The notes: generated by a model from the sequence alone, not told the origin. Shown: positions 51,664 to 60,294, counted from the stretch's first letter. The stretch is 64,000 bases of DNA from CAYOUV01 sp963790075 (GCA_963790075.1 CAWBNG010000004.1:310001-374000); one strand, 5' to 3'. Made by a program: numbers and translations.

Positions 51664-52998
51664 AAGGGTGTAAGAAAAAGTGTGTAAATGGGTTATCCTA
51701 AAACCCGAAAGGAAACCCAATGAACAAGCAAAAGGATCCTGAAAAGAAAGACATACAATCGCATATGCCCAGTGCCGAAGAAGTGGCGCAAGAATTAGGG
51801 AAAGCCACTTCAATTGATGATTTCTATGGCAAAGACGGCATCTTTGCAAAGCTGTTCTCAAAAACAATCGAGGATATGCTGGAAGCAGAACTGACTTCAG
51901 AACTGGGCTATGAGCGCTATGAGACCGAGGGGCACAATTCTGGGAATAACCGTAACGGGCATTACACCCGCAAAATGCGTACGTCTGGCGGCGATGCAGA
52001 AATCAAAGTGCCTCGAGATCGAAACGGTGAATTCCAATCAGCGCTGTTGAAAAAGAACAGCAACGAGATCGAACGGAAGGTCATCGCCATGTATGCGAAG
52101 GGGATGTCCACACGAGACATCCAGGATCTGCTGACCGAGCTGTACGGTATCGATGTTTCGCCAGAAACGATCAGCGCCATTACGGATAAGGTCTGGCCGC
52201 TGGTGGAGGGCTGGCAAAACCGTCCCCTGGCAGAGATCTATGCGATCCTGTATCTGGACGCCATCCATATCAAGCTCAAAAAGGATGGCAAGATCGCCAA
52301 TATTGCGGTCTATAACGTGATAGGCGTTGATCTGGACGGCCACAGAGAACCATTGGGCCATTGGATTGGAGACGGCGGCGAAGGAGCCAACTTTTGGCTC
52401 TCGGTTGTCACCGACCTGCAAACCCGTGGGGTACAGGATATATTCATTGCATCCATTGACGGATTGACGGGTTTCAAGGATGCCATTCAGTCTGTTTTCC
52501 CGGAGACAAAAGTACAACGCTGTGTGATCCATCAAATCCGTTACAGCCTGAAGTATGTGGTTTGGAAAGATCGCAAGGCATTTGTCGCCGACCTGAAAAC
52601 CGTTTATCAGGCAGCAACTCGAGAAGAAGCTGAAGCCAATCTGCAAAAACTGGAGCAAACCTGGAAGAACAAGTACGCTGCCGCGGTACGTTCCTGGCAA
52701 AACAACTGGGATGATTTGGCCACCTTCTTTGAGTTTCCAAGGGAAATCCGCCGCCTGATCTATACCACCAATACGGTGGAAGGTTATCATCGCCAATTGA
52801 GAAAAGTGACCAAGAACAAAGGCTCTTTCCCAACCGAGCAAGCTGTGAGAAAATTGCTTTATCTGGCCACGATGGACATTACCAGGAAATGGACGGCTCC
52901 CATTCAAAACTGGCCGTTGATCCTCAATCAGTTAGCCATTCGCTTTGAAGATCGCTGGCCTGTATAATGCCCATTTACACAAGATTTCTGACACTCCC
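51664..52998 (+). mobile_element. IS256-family insertion sequence, copy 2 (1,335 bp)
   Basis: Same length and orientation as copy 1 and, as far as read, the same sequence except the first base (A instead of G). No target duplication is seen: 8 bp on the left is TACAATTA, on the right GTTTTACC. With copy 1 it frames 46142-51663 as direct repeats. Confidence 0.92.
51720..52967 (+). CDS. IS256-family transposase, copy 2
   Basis: 415 residues, identical in sequence to the copy at 44863, with all three catalytic acids and an intact frame. The identity implies very recent duplication, or a collapsed or duplicated assembly. Confidence 0.96.
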   Translation: MNKQKDPEKKDIQSHMPSAEEVAQELGKATSIDDFYGKDGIFAKLFSKTIEDMLEAELTSELGYERYETEGHNSGNNRNGHYTRKMRTSGGDAEIKVPRDRNGEFQSALLKKNSNEIERKVIAMYAKGMSTRDIQDLLTELYGIDVSPETISAITDKVWPLVEGWQNRPLAEIYAILYLDAIHIKLKKDGKIANIAVYNVIGVDLDGHREPLGHWIGDGGEGANFWLSVVTDLQTRGVQDIFIASIDGLTGFKDAIQSVFPETKVQRCVIHQIRYSLKYVVWKDRKAFVADLKTVYQAATREEAEANLQKLEQTWKNKYAAAVRSWQNNWDDLATFFEFPREIRRLIYTTNTVEGYHRQLRKVTKNKGSFPTEQAVRKLLYLATMDITRKWTAPIQNWPLILNQLAIRFEDRWPV

Positions 52999-53033
52999 GT
53001 TTTACCCAGAATTAGATTCTTATTATTCTTGGA

Positions 53034-53582
53034 ATGGTGTTCATACTTATTTTAATACTTGGTATCGGTATTATGTACATATTTGTTGAAAATAGTTCTT
53101 CAATTATTATCGCATCGCCTACTCCTATGATTACATCGCCTATTACATCGCCTACACGATTGTTACCAACTGCTTCACCTATTCCAACCTACGCATACAA
53201 ACCGACCTTTACTCCTTATCCAACTTCTACTTCTTTTGTATTATCGCCTTTGGATCGTCCAACTTCAACACAGCAACCATCACAGTCCAATCCGATTACT
53301 AATCCTTCATCAGGGAACTCATCATCTGGCTGCTCAGCAGAGTTAGCATACGCAGAAGCAATGCATCAATATTACTTGGATTTTATTGATTATATACACA
53401 GCCCAATGATAAATTATTACCAACAACTACTTGATGAAGCACTTCGGAATCGAGACGCGCTTGGTGTAACGCAGGCACAACAAGGCTTGGACAATGAGAA
53501 GGCGCAGGTAAATGCAGAGAAGGCTACAGAGAACAAACGGTATAAAGCAGAGCGAGCCAAGATCCTTGCAAATTGCCAATAA
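53034..53582 (+). CDS. Membrane-anchored Thr/Pro-rich protein, unknown function
   Basis: A 182-residue protein. An N-terminal hydrophobic helix (residues 2-20) is followed by a long low-complexity linker of TP, SP and PT repeats (about 27-95). A cysteine-containing helical C-terminus with Gln/Glu-rich heptads (YYQQLLDEALRNRDALGVTQAQ) follows. It is AT-rich. The start is close to the right end of IS256 copy 2, so the true N-terminus could have been lost; no ribosome binding site is visible. No family is recognised. Confidence 0.6.
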   Translation: MVFILILILGIGIMYIFVENSSSIIIASPTPMITSPITSPTRLLPTASPIPTYAYKPTFTPYPTSTSFVLSPLDRPTSTQQPSQSNPITNPSSGNSSSGCSAELAYAEAMHQYYLDFIDYIHSPMINYYQQLLDEALRNRDALGVTQAQQGLDNEKAQVNAEKATENKRYKAERAKILANCQ

Positions 53583-53740
53583 CATCAAATCACTTCCTAG
53601 CAAGTAGGTTTTGCTTCACGAGTGCGAGGCAGCATTACAGGCCGGCTGCGGCGTTTTGTTATCCCAACCCTGTGCCAGGTTCGATAAAATCATCGGGCGG
53701 GGAAGCTTTCAGGTTTGAAAATAAGTTTTCCGCGCCGGAG

Positions 53741-53769
53741 TTGAATGGGGGGTGAAAACTCTGTATACT
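53741..53769 (+). promoter_or_regulatory. Conserved promoter, copy 3
   Basis: TTGAAT (53741-53746) and TATACT (53764-53769) at 17 bp, the same boxes as at 41605. It lies 134 bp before the lipoprotein gene at 53903. Confidence 0.6.
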
Positions 53770-53902
53770 GATTCAGCGGTTCTTCTTAGGGTAAAGCGGC
53801 AGTTCATGACCTGTATTGTTTCGGGGTTTTAGACGTAGCGGCGAAAAGGTGATCCACCGCTGACAGAGCGCGTGCCTCATTTCGATGACAAGGAAAACGA
53901 CA

Positions 53903-54727
53903 ATGAAACCAAAAAGACTAATCCCGTTAGGGTTCTGGCTGCTTGCCAGCTTGGCCTGCCTCATCCCGGGACTGGAGGCTCCGGCCCCCGCTCCCGTCGA
54001 GGCCAACCGGCTTCCGACCCTGATCGTGATGACGGCCAATGCAGCCGCTTCGCAGACGGCCGTGGCGCAGCCCCTGGCGACCGGGGTTCCCGGGGTCTCC
54101 AAAGACCCCACCCTGACGGGCGGGGTCGTGGAACGGCTTCAGGATGGGAGCACCCAATACAACGATCAGGATGGTGGTTTCGAAGTCATCTTCCCGGTTG
54201 GATGGCTGGCGCTCATCCCGAATTCGGACGCGTTCAATACCACCCTGGCAAAGGATGCCGCGGACAATCCGATGCTGGGCGTTCAAATGACTTCCGACCT
54301 GGCCGGATATGAGGCCGGCTTCGACCGGCTCTATGCCTATATTCTGCGACCCGATCTTAAAAAGAATGTCCTCCTTGGATACTCAAAGCTGGCCTGGGAC
54401 CTGGATGATACGACCCTGATCGACAATTTCGCGATGGGGGAGCTGGTACGGGGCCTGGAATCTTCGGGAGGCATTCCAGGATTCCGCGCCAGCACGGCCC
54501 AGATCCGTGAGAACGGGAATGGGATCAAGCTGATCGAGATCGGCGGGCATTATTCGATCAGCGATGGAGAGGGCGGCACCATCCCATTCTATTTGACAGT
54601 CGTATTTTTCAAACCCAGCTCCACTTCGCTCACTCGAATCACTTTTTCCTTCTTACAGGACTACAATGACCAGATCTCGACCGACGTGAATTCCATCATC
54701 GAGTCGATCAAGCTGGTTAGCCCTTAG
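53903..54727 (+). CDS. Lipoprotein, 274 aa, unknown function
   Basis: A secreted lipoprotein with signal and lipobox LLASLAC (residues 14-20), a Thr/Ala/Pro-rich linker, and a folded domain with DGSTQYNDQDGGFEVIFPVGWLALIP, which is like the PsbP-type or DUF1795-type domains of surface proteins. GC content is near the backbone, unlike the AT-rich cassette genes. The ATG at 53903 is used because it starts the signal peptide; a frame from 53885 adds six residues. Promoter copy 3 drives it. Confidence 0.78.
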   Translation: MKPKRLIPLGFWLLASLACLIPGLEAPAPAPVEANRLPTLIVMTANAAASQTAVAQPLATGVPGVSKDPTLTGGVVERLQDGSTQYNDQDGGFEVIFPVGWLALIPNSDAFNTTLAKDAADNPMLGVQMTSDLAGYEAGFDRLYAYILRPDLKKNVLLGYSKLAWDLDDTTLIDNFAMGELVRGLESSGGIPGFRASTAQIRENGNGIKLIEIGGHYSISDGEGGTIPFYLTVVFFKPSSTSLTRITFSFLQDYNDQISTDVNSIIESIKLVSP

Positions 54728-55235
54728 GGATCATCGGGGCTGGAACCAATCGCGGCAGATCATTGCCAGGAAAGCATTATTGCGGCGCAGGTCGTCATCC
54801 GCTCGCAGAAGTGGGCAAGCTGCGGCGGTGCGACGGCGTTAACGAACTCGCATGGCTGTAGTGCTTCTATGTTAGCGATTTTGTCAAGGGGCTGAGGAGG
54901 GGCAATATTCTCAGGCCAACCTTGCGCAGGTCGTTTCGGGACCAATTATTTAGTTTGAAACTCAGGATCCGCGAGAGCCAATGACTTCGAGGGACACTTC
55001 CTTGTGGTCAATGCTGGTAGCTTCGGGAAGCGTGAAAGCGTGTTTGCCTCCACAAGCTTCTATCCGTGTCGATGCAGGATCGAGCACCCGATATCTTTTT
55101 CGCGAGAAGGCGAACGAAGCTTTTAGGAGCGGCCCCATCTATAATTCGGTTCCTGCGAGAGGAAACCCGCACTAAACTACGGGCCGCATCCACCAGAAAG
55201 CCAGGGAAGTAATTCGTCCTTCGGCAGTCGATGGC
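54728..55235. other. Intergenic stretch left of the IS110 element
   Basis: About 500 bp with no convincing gene. Short frames such as 54760-54945 on the minus strand lack signals. Because IS110-type elements have non-coding ends, part of this region (from about 54960) may be the element's right end. Confidence 0.4.
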
Positions 55236-56405
55236 TCAAGTCTCGCTGATCACAGCGCCTTTCGGCGGAACGCCGGTTTCGAGGTACTGCCAAAGGGCAA
55301 TCAGGAGCTTGCGCGCCAGAGCCACAATCCCAATGCGTCTCAGGCGTTTGCCGCCATGAGCAAAGCGCTGCTCATACCAGCGGCTCAATTCGCTGTCCGG
55401 TTGGAAGCGCAGCCAAGCCCACGCGATCTCAATCGCCATCGCACGAACGTGACGGTTGCCGGCCTTGCCAACCCCGCACTCTCTGGCATTCTCGCCGCTC
55501 TGATAAGGTGTGGGCGTCAAGCCGGCCAACGAACCCACTTCCCGCCGGTTGTGAAAATCACGCCACGCGAAGAACTCCATCACATCCAGCCAGGCTGAAT
55601 TCACACCGATGCCTCTCAAACGCAGCAAGCGGCGCACTTGTTCCGCTGCCGGATCCTTCGAAGTACGAATGGCTTCTTTCCGTTGCTGTTCCAACTGGCG
55701 AACGTGCTCCTGGACTTGTTGTATCCGTTCGTACTCTCTCACCAGACAGCCCTGCAACCCCTTAGGCAGCTTGGAACCATCCCACAGTCGCACTTCTTCC
55801 ACCCGAGCGAGAAAGTCGGTCTTGACATCCAGCACCACTCCCTGGCTGGCCAGCAATCCTTTAATCCGATTGATGTGATGCGTTCTCTCCGCCTTCAGCG
55901 CCCGCAGCTCACGATACAATTGGCGTTGGTCTTCCACGGCCGGGCTGGGAACATGCACTACGCTCCACACTTTCTTCTCTCCGTGGTGATAACGCAACAG
56001 CATGGTGAGCAACTTGCCTACATCCAGACGATCCGTTTTGGCCCTTCGGGCGCGTCGATTGACCTCGATGCTGGATGAGTCAACCACCAGATTGTGAACA
56101 CCTTGCGTCTCCAGATAGCGATGGAGCCAGAAACCGTCTCGCCCTGCTTCATAGCAACTCCACACTTCTGTCTCCTCCGCCAATCCGAAGCGGACTTTGG
56201 CCAAATGGATTTCTTCGAGCAAGCTCGCCAGTTCTCGTGCCCGCAAACTGCGCACCCGCGGGGCTTGCCCGAACCCGATCGTGAACCCCAGTTTCCACTC
56301 TTCTTTGCTCAATTCGAGCGCCATGTATAACTGAGGAGATTCCGTAGTATCATTTTCTTTATGGGTCGTTTTTGGAACCATCGGTTCCTCCTTTCTGTCT
56401 CCCAT
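55236..56405 (-). CDS. IS110-family transposase (DEDD type)
   Basis: A 389-residue RuvC-like recombinase of the IS110 family. The N-terminal DEDD domain starts MALELSKEEWKLGFTI, in which the first metal ligand is E where most members have D (GIDVSK). SCYEAGRDGFWLHRYL and AKTDRLDVGKL carry the other acids. The C-terminal Transposase_20 domain shows LLRLRGIGVNSAWLDV, and the serine region fits SLAGLTPTPYQSGENARECG. It moves without inverted repeats, guided by a bridge RNA in its ends. The frame starts at 56405; MVPKTTHK (56381) is an alternative start. Confidence 0.93.
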   Translation of the reverse strand: MGDRKEEPMVPKTTHKENDTTESPQLYMALELSKEEWKLGFTIGFGQAPRVRSLRARELASLLEEIHLAKVRFGLAEETEVWSCYEAGRDGFWLHRYLETQGVHNLVVDSSSIEVNRRARRAKTDRLDVGKLLTMLLRYHHGEKKVWSVVHVPSPAVEDQRQLYRELRALKAERTHHINRIKGLLASQGVVLDVKTDFLARVEEVRLWDGSKLPKGLQGCLVREYERIQQVQEHVRQLEQQRKEAIRTSKDPAAEQVRRLLRLRGIGVNSAWLDVMEFFAWRDFHNRREVGSLAGLTPTPYQSGENARECGVGKAGNRHVRAMAIEIAWAWLRFQPDSELSRWYEQRFAHGGKRLRRIGIVALARKLLIALWQYLETGVPPKGAVISET

Positions 56406-56600
56406 AGGAGCTTACCAGAAACGACCCACTTGCTCAAATCGAGCATAGTATCTATAATTTTCTCATCAAATATTTATCTTTTGCTGTATATATTTTATGG
56501 ATACCATGCTGGTCATGATTTTGCGGTTTAGGTGGATGGGTGCAGCAATAGATGCAAAAAAATGACATTTGCAACCTATAAGCAGTTAAGTGGACAGTGT
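56406..56600. other. Non-coding end next to the IS110 transposase
   Basis: About 200 bp upstream of the transposase start. It is AT-rich with no gene. In IS110 elements this side often encodes the bridge RNA; I cannot see its borders or fold by eye, so the RNA is not called as a feature. Confidence 0.35.
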
Positions 56601-56614
56601 CAACCGAATCATTA

Positions 56615-56621
56615 GTTGGGC
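56615..56621 (+). repeat. attC-like core site H
   Basis: GTTGGGC 27 bp before the cupin ATG, the same position as the right-hand core ahead of other cassette genes. The left arm is not found. Confidence 0.4.
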
Positions 56622-56647
56622 CCTGGAAGTATAGAGAGGAGAGCACG

Positions 56648-56992
56648 ATGAGCAACGAACAGGTGGCACCTGAGACGAAAGGTATTACGGTGAAGTTACT
56701 TGCAACGGTTGACCTTGGCCCTGAGATCGAGGGCATGGCAGGGCGCCAACTTCGAATGCGTATGGTGACCTTCGAGCCTGGAGGCGTCTTCGGCCCGATT
56801 CACGACCATATAGACAGACCTGGCATCGTCTACATATTGCAAGGAACGATCACTGACCATCGAAATGGAGTCGCTACGGACTATGGGCCGGGAGTGGGCT
56901 GGCCCGAGGATAGGAACACCACACACTGGCTTGAGAACAGAGCAACGATTCCGGCGGTGGAGATCTCGGTCGATATAGTCAGGCAAGAGTAA
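56648..56992 (+). CDS. Cupin domain protein, cassette gene, 114 aa
   Basis: A small cupin with both motifs: HDHIDRPGIVYILQGTITDH (the His pair and Glu-like position) and GPGVGWPEDRNTTHWLEN. It probably binds a metal and a small ligand. GAGGAGAG sits 6 nt before the ATG at 56648. It is flanked by core H and element I, making it a typical one-gene cassette. Function unknown. Confidence 0.85.
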   Translation: MSNEQVAPETKGITVKLLATVDLGPEIEGMAGRQLRMRMVTFEPGGVFGPIHDHIDRPGIVYILQGTITDHRNGVATDYGPGVGWPEDRNTTHWLENRATIPAVEISVDIVRQE

Positions 56993-57056
56993 GCTCAAGT
57001 CCGCCCAGGATTTAAGAAATTTGAGATTGTCCGGAACAAAGACTCAAAAGCCTGGG

Positions 57057-57180
57057 CTTAACACAGCGTACTCCGTAACCGCTCCGCAGTTCGCCCCTTC
57101 CGCTACGCTTCAGGGATGCTTACACTTCGCCCTACGGGTACAGGCGGGTACGATGTCGTGAGGGCGAGCCGTTATACGCC
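57057..57180 (+). repeat. attC-like element I
   Basis: 124 bp from GCTTAAC to GTTATACGC. The interior shares CCCCTTCCGCTACGCTTCAGGGAT and GGTACAGGCGGGTACGATGT with elements A, B and D, split by gaps. Arms pair as TAAC/GTTA only partly. It follows the cupin gene by 64 bp. Confidence 0.55.
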
Positions 57181-57216
57181 GCTTTAACTGATATTCGCGA
57201 AAGGATGTTCGCCATC

Positions 57217-57430
57217 ATGTTCAGGAGAACCATCGTCTCGGATGTCGTGCAGGGAATCATCATTGGCGGCGTGCTGACAGGGAACAGTGCCGAGCGGCAT
57301 GCCGCACATATCCTCGCCGAACAACTCAGTGCTTGGTATTGGCCGGGTGCTTGTGGTCAGTGACGGCGATCTCCCAACCGCTTATGGCCTCGCAACGCAG
57401 ATGCAGCTTGCACCGTTAAGCTCAAATTTA
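57217..57430 (+). pseudogene. Collapsed copy of the DUF1214-DUF1254 pair
   Basis: The left part (FRRTIVSDVVQGIIIGG) mirrors RTVRSDVVQGILIGF of the next gene. The right part, in other frames, mirrors the end of the second gene (ISSPNNSVL, GRVLV.SD.DL.TAY). Everything between is missing, so this looks like an internally deleted relative of the pair that follows. A stop ends the first frame at 57361. Confidence 0.65.
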
Positions 57431-57443
57431 TAAGGAAAATAAT

Positions 57444-58121
57444 ATGAACAATAAAACTTCCATTTATCTGATGGTACTCAACATCGTGATATGCGGCTAT
57501 TTCTTCATATCTTCATTCGTTTTTGGTCACTTTTTTACCGCTTCAAGAACTGTGCGGAGTGATGTGGTGCAGGGCATCCTCATCGGCTTCGCGTTGGCGT
57601 TTGTCGCGGCCCAAATCTACGCGAGGATCAAGGCCATTAAGGTCAATGGCTGGATCACCATGTTCGGATTAGGCGAGCCCGGCAACGGCATGTTGTTGCG
57701 AGCCGCACACGCCCAAATATTTCCCGGCCCGGTAAACGTGCCGCAAGAGGCGATGTATTGGACGACGTCCGGAGACGGCGCGGGGCATACGCTCTCCGGA
57801 AAGCACGCCTACATCATACACTTCCCGCCGGGCGGTCTTCCGCCGAACAATGCATTCTGGTCGCTGACCATGGGCGATGCAAAAAATCACTTTGTGCCGA
57901 ATCCGCTCAATCGGTACAGCGTGAGCGATCGCACTGGACTCGTGCCGAATGCCGACGGCTCCGTTGACATTTATCTTCAGAACGCCGCGCCGGCAGGCCA
58001 TGAATCCAACTGGCTGCCCGCGCCTGTAGACAACTTCATCCTCTGGCTGCGTGTGTATATCCCCGGCGCGGCCATTCTCAATGGCGAGTATACGGTACCG
58101 CCGATTGTCGAGGTGACATGA
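57444..58121 (+). CDS. DUF1214 domain protein with N-terminal membrane helices
   Basis: A 225-residue protein with two membrane helices (about 8-30 and 45-62) and a C-terminal DUF1214 domain: LWSLTMGDAKNHFVPNPLNR, YSVSDRTGLVPNADGSVDIY and SNWLPAPVDNFILWLRVY. DUF1214 and DUF1254 usually form one protein; here they are split into two overlapping genes. A ribosome binding site TAAGGA precedes the ATG. Function of the family is unknown. Confidence 0.85.
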   Translation: MNNKTSIYLMVLNIVICGYFFISSFVFGHFFTASRTVRSDVVQGILIGFALAFVAAQIYARIKAIKVNGWITMFGLGEPGNGMLLRAAHAQIFPGPVNVPQEAMYWTTSGDGAGHTLSGKHAYIIHFPPGGLPPNNAFWSLTMGDAKNHFVPNPLNRYSVSDRTGLVPNADGSVDIYLQNAAPAGHESNWLPAPVDNFILWLRVYIPGAAILNGEYTVPPIVEVT

Positions 58122-58732
58122 TGACTCATGTGGAGCATGTGCTTTTATTCGGTTCGTTCATGGTCGCGTCATGGTTCCTTTTTACCTATTTTTGGCCACG
58201 GTTGTTGCTGTCCGTGTACAAGAGAGCACTCCTCGTTAAAGGGTTCGGCGAGGGACCCATCCCGATCAATACGCTCTGGACGGAGCCGCCAACGCTTTTT
58301 GCAGATCCCCTCCACGCGTCCGCCTCGGGTTCAAACTTGGCGACAACTGGCGTGAACCGCGACACGCTCCCGACGGCCGGTTGGCTCGATCTCTCCAAAG
58401 GGCCGCAAGTCTTGCATGTGCCGGACTTCTCCGAGCGCTACTACAGCGTGCAGTTCACCAATCCTTCGTACAATACGAACTTTGCCTATGTCGGCACACG
58501 CACCACGGGTACGCAGGCGGGCGACTATCTCATTACAGGGCCAGGTTGGAAAGGACAGGTGCCGAGCGGCATGACGCAGATCTCCTCGCCGAACAACTCG
58601 GTGCTCGTGCTCGGCCGCGTCCTCGTATACAGCGACAGCGACCTGTCGACTGCCTATGATCTTTCGAAGCAGATACAACTAACACCGCTACGCGGCTGGC
58701 AACCCAGCCAGCCTGTGCCACCCGTGCCCTGA
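58118..58732 (+). CDS. DUF1254 domain protein
   Basis: A 204-residue protein overlapping the previous gene by ATGA. One N-terminal helix (residues about 9-29) and a DUF1254 domain: PINTLWTEPP, GWLDLSKGPQVLHVPDFSERYYSVQF, FAYVGTRTTGTQAGDYLITGPGWKG and NSVLVLGRVLVYSDSDL. With its neighbour it makes the two halves of the usual DUF1254-DUF1214 protein. Cassette position, 66 bp before element J. Confidence 0.87.
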   Translation: MMTHVEHVLLFGSFMVASWFLFTYFWPRLLLSVYKRALLVKGFGEGPIPINTLWTEPPTLFADPLHASASGSNLATTGVNRDTLPTAGWLDLSKGPQVLHVPDFSERYYSVQFTNPSYNTNFAYVGTRTTGTQAGDYLITGPGWKGQVPSGMTQISSPNNSVLVLGRVLVYSDSDLSTAYDLSKQIQLTPLRGWQPSQPVPPVP

Positions 58733-58797
58733 AAGGGTATAAAAGGGTATAGCACATAAATACTGACATGCGTTTTATTGTCCAAGGTATCGGATGG

Positions 58798-58920
58798 CGT
58801 ATAACACAGCGTGCACACGGAGGAGGCTGTCGCCCGCGAAAAACAGGCGCGCTTGGCTAGATTTCGTGCAATAATATCAAGTCAGTTTGCAAATCCGCCC
58901 GCAGGCCGCAGGGCGAAATC
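58798..58920 (+). repeat. attC-like element J, left part
   Basis: Begins GCGTATAACACAGCGTGCACACGG; GTATAAC pairs with the GTTATAC that closes element I rather than with a partner of its own. The motif GCAAATCCGCCC occurs in it and again at 60352, so element J and K may be the two ends of one broken site. Confidence 0.4.
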
Positions 58921-59015
58921 AGTAGAAATAATATAAGGACGGTTACGATTGCGCTTTCAACCCGCCTGGTTGGAAGTGTCGGATACATTCAACGAAAGCT
59001 TGAAAGGAGTGAAAA

Positions 59016-59249
59016 ATGAATATGCTTAAGAAAATCCTGAAAGGTTTACAGGTTTTATTGGTGGTGCTGGGGTTTGTGATGATGGTCAGCAATATTGTGG
59101 ACACCTCCAGGCTCGGGCTGCCTCCCAGCGTATATGACCAGCAAGTATTCCTGGCACATTTGCTCAACGCCGTCCAGGTTCTGGTCATGTTCGGAGCTGC
59201 CATCGCCCTGGATACCCTGATAACCAAAATAAAAACCGGAGAAGCCTGA
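59016..59249 (+). CDS. Small two-helix membrane protein, 77 aa
   Basis: A 77-residue protein with two helices (about 10-28 and 45-67) joined by a short loop, and a Lys/Glu-rich end. GAAAGGAG lies 6 nt before the ATG. It is followed 15 bp later by the Crp/Fnr gene, so they are probably cotranscribed. I do not recognise a family. Confidence 0.7.
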   Translation: MNMLKKILKGLQVLLVVLGFVMMVSNIVDTSRLGLPPSVYDQQVFLAHLLNAVQVLVMFGAAIALDTLITKIKTGEA

Positions 59250-59263
59250 GAGGCGCGCTACTG

Positions 59264-59965
59264 GTGCAATTTCCAGGCGTTTATCACGAAATGATCGATC
59301 AAGAAGAATACGACCGCATTACCCGCGTCCTGCCTATCTTACAACGCGCCGATGCGCAAATGGTCCACGAATTCCAACAGGTTGCCACTTTTGCGCGCAT
59401 CCCCGTGGGTCGTGATGTCTTTATCGAAGGGGATCTTGTGGATGGGATTGCCCTGCTGATCTCCGGCGTCGTGCGTGTGTACAAGATCGGTGAGACAGGA
59501 CGCGAAATCACCCTCTACCGTTTTGGGTTGGGCGAATCCTGCATTCTGACTGCCAACGCTATTCTCAGCCAAAAAAGCTTTCCCGCCATCGCCACGGTCG
59601 AGCAGGAAGCAGAGGCAGTGATGATACCCGCTGACAAGTTCCGCGATTGGGTTGGCCGTTACGACTTGTGGCGCGAATTCGTCTTTGACTTACTATCCCA
59701 GCGACTTTCGAGTGTACTAATGATCCTGGATGAAGTTGCCTTTCGCCGAATGGATCTACGCATCGCATCCTTCCTGTTGAAGCGCAGCCTTATTCAAAAT
59801 CCTATTCGCACGACCCACCAGGAAATTGCCTCTGAATTGGGCAGTTCGCGCGAAGTCATCAGCCGCATTCTTGAAGATTTCTCTGAACAGGGTATCATTC
59901 GTTCCGGACGCGGCGAAGTCGAGGTCCTGGATTCCGGGGCCTTGAAATCCCTCTCTCTTATGTGA
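59264..59965 (+). CDS. Crp/Fnr family transcription regulator
   Basis: A 233-residue regulator with an N-terminal cyclic-nucleotide-type sensor domain (residues about 30-135: VGRDVFIEGDLVDGIALLISG, GESCILTANAILSQKSFP) and a C-terminal winged helix with recognition helix in THQEIASELGSSREVISRILEDF. It lacks the Fnr cysteine cluster. GTG at 59264 is used (GAGAGG upstream); ATG at 59291 is an alternative. The adjacent DUF2892 gene is a plausible target. Confidence 0.92.
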   Translation: MQFPGVYHEMIDQEEYDRITRVLPILQRADAQMVHEFQQVATFARIPVGRDVFIEGDLVDGIALLISGVVRVYKIGETGREITLYRFGLGESCILTANAILSQKSFPAIATVEQEAEAVMIPADKFRDWVGRYDLWREFVFDLLSQRLSSVLMILDEVAFRRMDLRIASFLLKRSLIQNPIRTTHQEIASELGSSREVISRILEDFSEQGIIRSGRGEVEVLDSGALKSLSLM

Positions 59966-60044
59966 CTTTGTCACTGACAAAAAATATCCTATCTTTTATA
60001 CTGATGGAAAGATAAATAACCCACCATATAAAGGAGATATTAAA

Positions 60045-60273
60045 ATGAACTCTTTCTGCACTTTCATGGCTTCAACTACTGGTCGAATAATCCGCATCGT
60101 AGCAGGCATCGTTTTAATCGTTTGGGGCTGGATGGGACTTGGCGGCACCGCCGGCATCGTCGTTGCTCATTATCGGCTTAGTCCCGTTATTGGCTGGTCT
60201 GTTTGACTTCTGTGTCTTTGCCCCGCTGTTTGGTTGCCCCTTGAGCGGACCAAAGATTTGCGCGGGAAAGTAG
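60045..60273 (+). pseudogene. DUF2892 membrane protein, frameshifted
   Basis: AAGGAGATAT precedes the ATG. The product starts MNSFCTFMASTTGRIIRIVAG and runs as expected for a DUF2892 inner-membrane protein to IVVA (60167), then stops at 60230 in frame. Dropping one base at 60168 restores IIGLVPLLAGLFDFCVFAPLFGCPLSG to 60273, a 75-residue two-helix protein. DUF2892 proteins often sit beside rhodanese or Crp/Fnr-controlled genes; function is unknown. Confidence 0.8.
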
Positions 60274-60294
60274 GTGTCCAGTTTTTGTGACCAG

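Noticed and set aside
54760..54945. 61-codon minus-strand frame
   Set aside because: No ribosome binding site or conservation features; lies in an intergenic or IS-end region.
54960..55235. Definite bridge RNA of the IS110 element
   Set aside because: Ends and fold cannot be fixed from a single copy, so it is only mentioned as a candidate.
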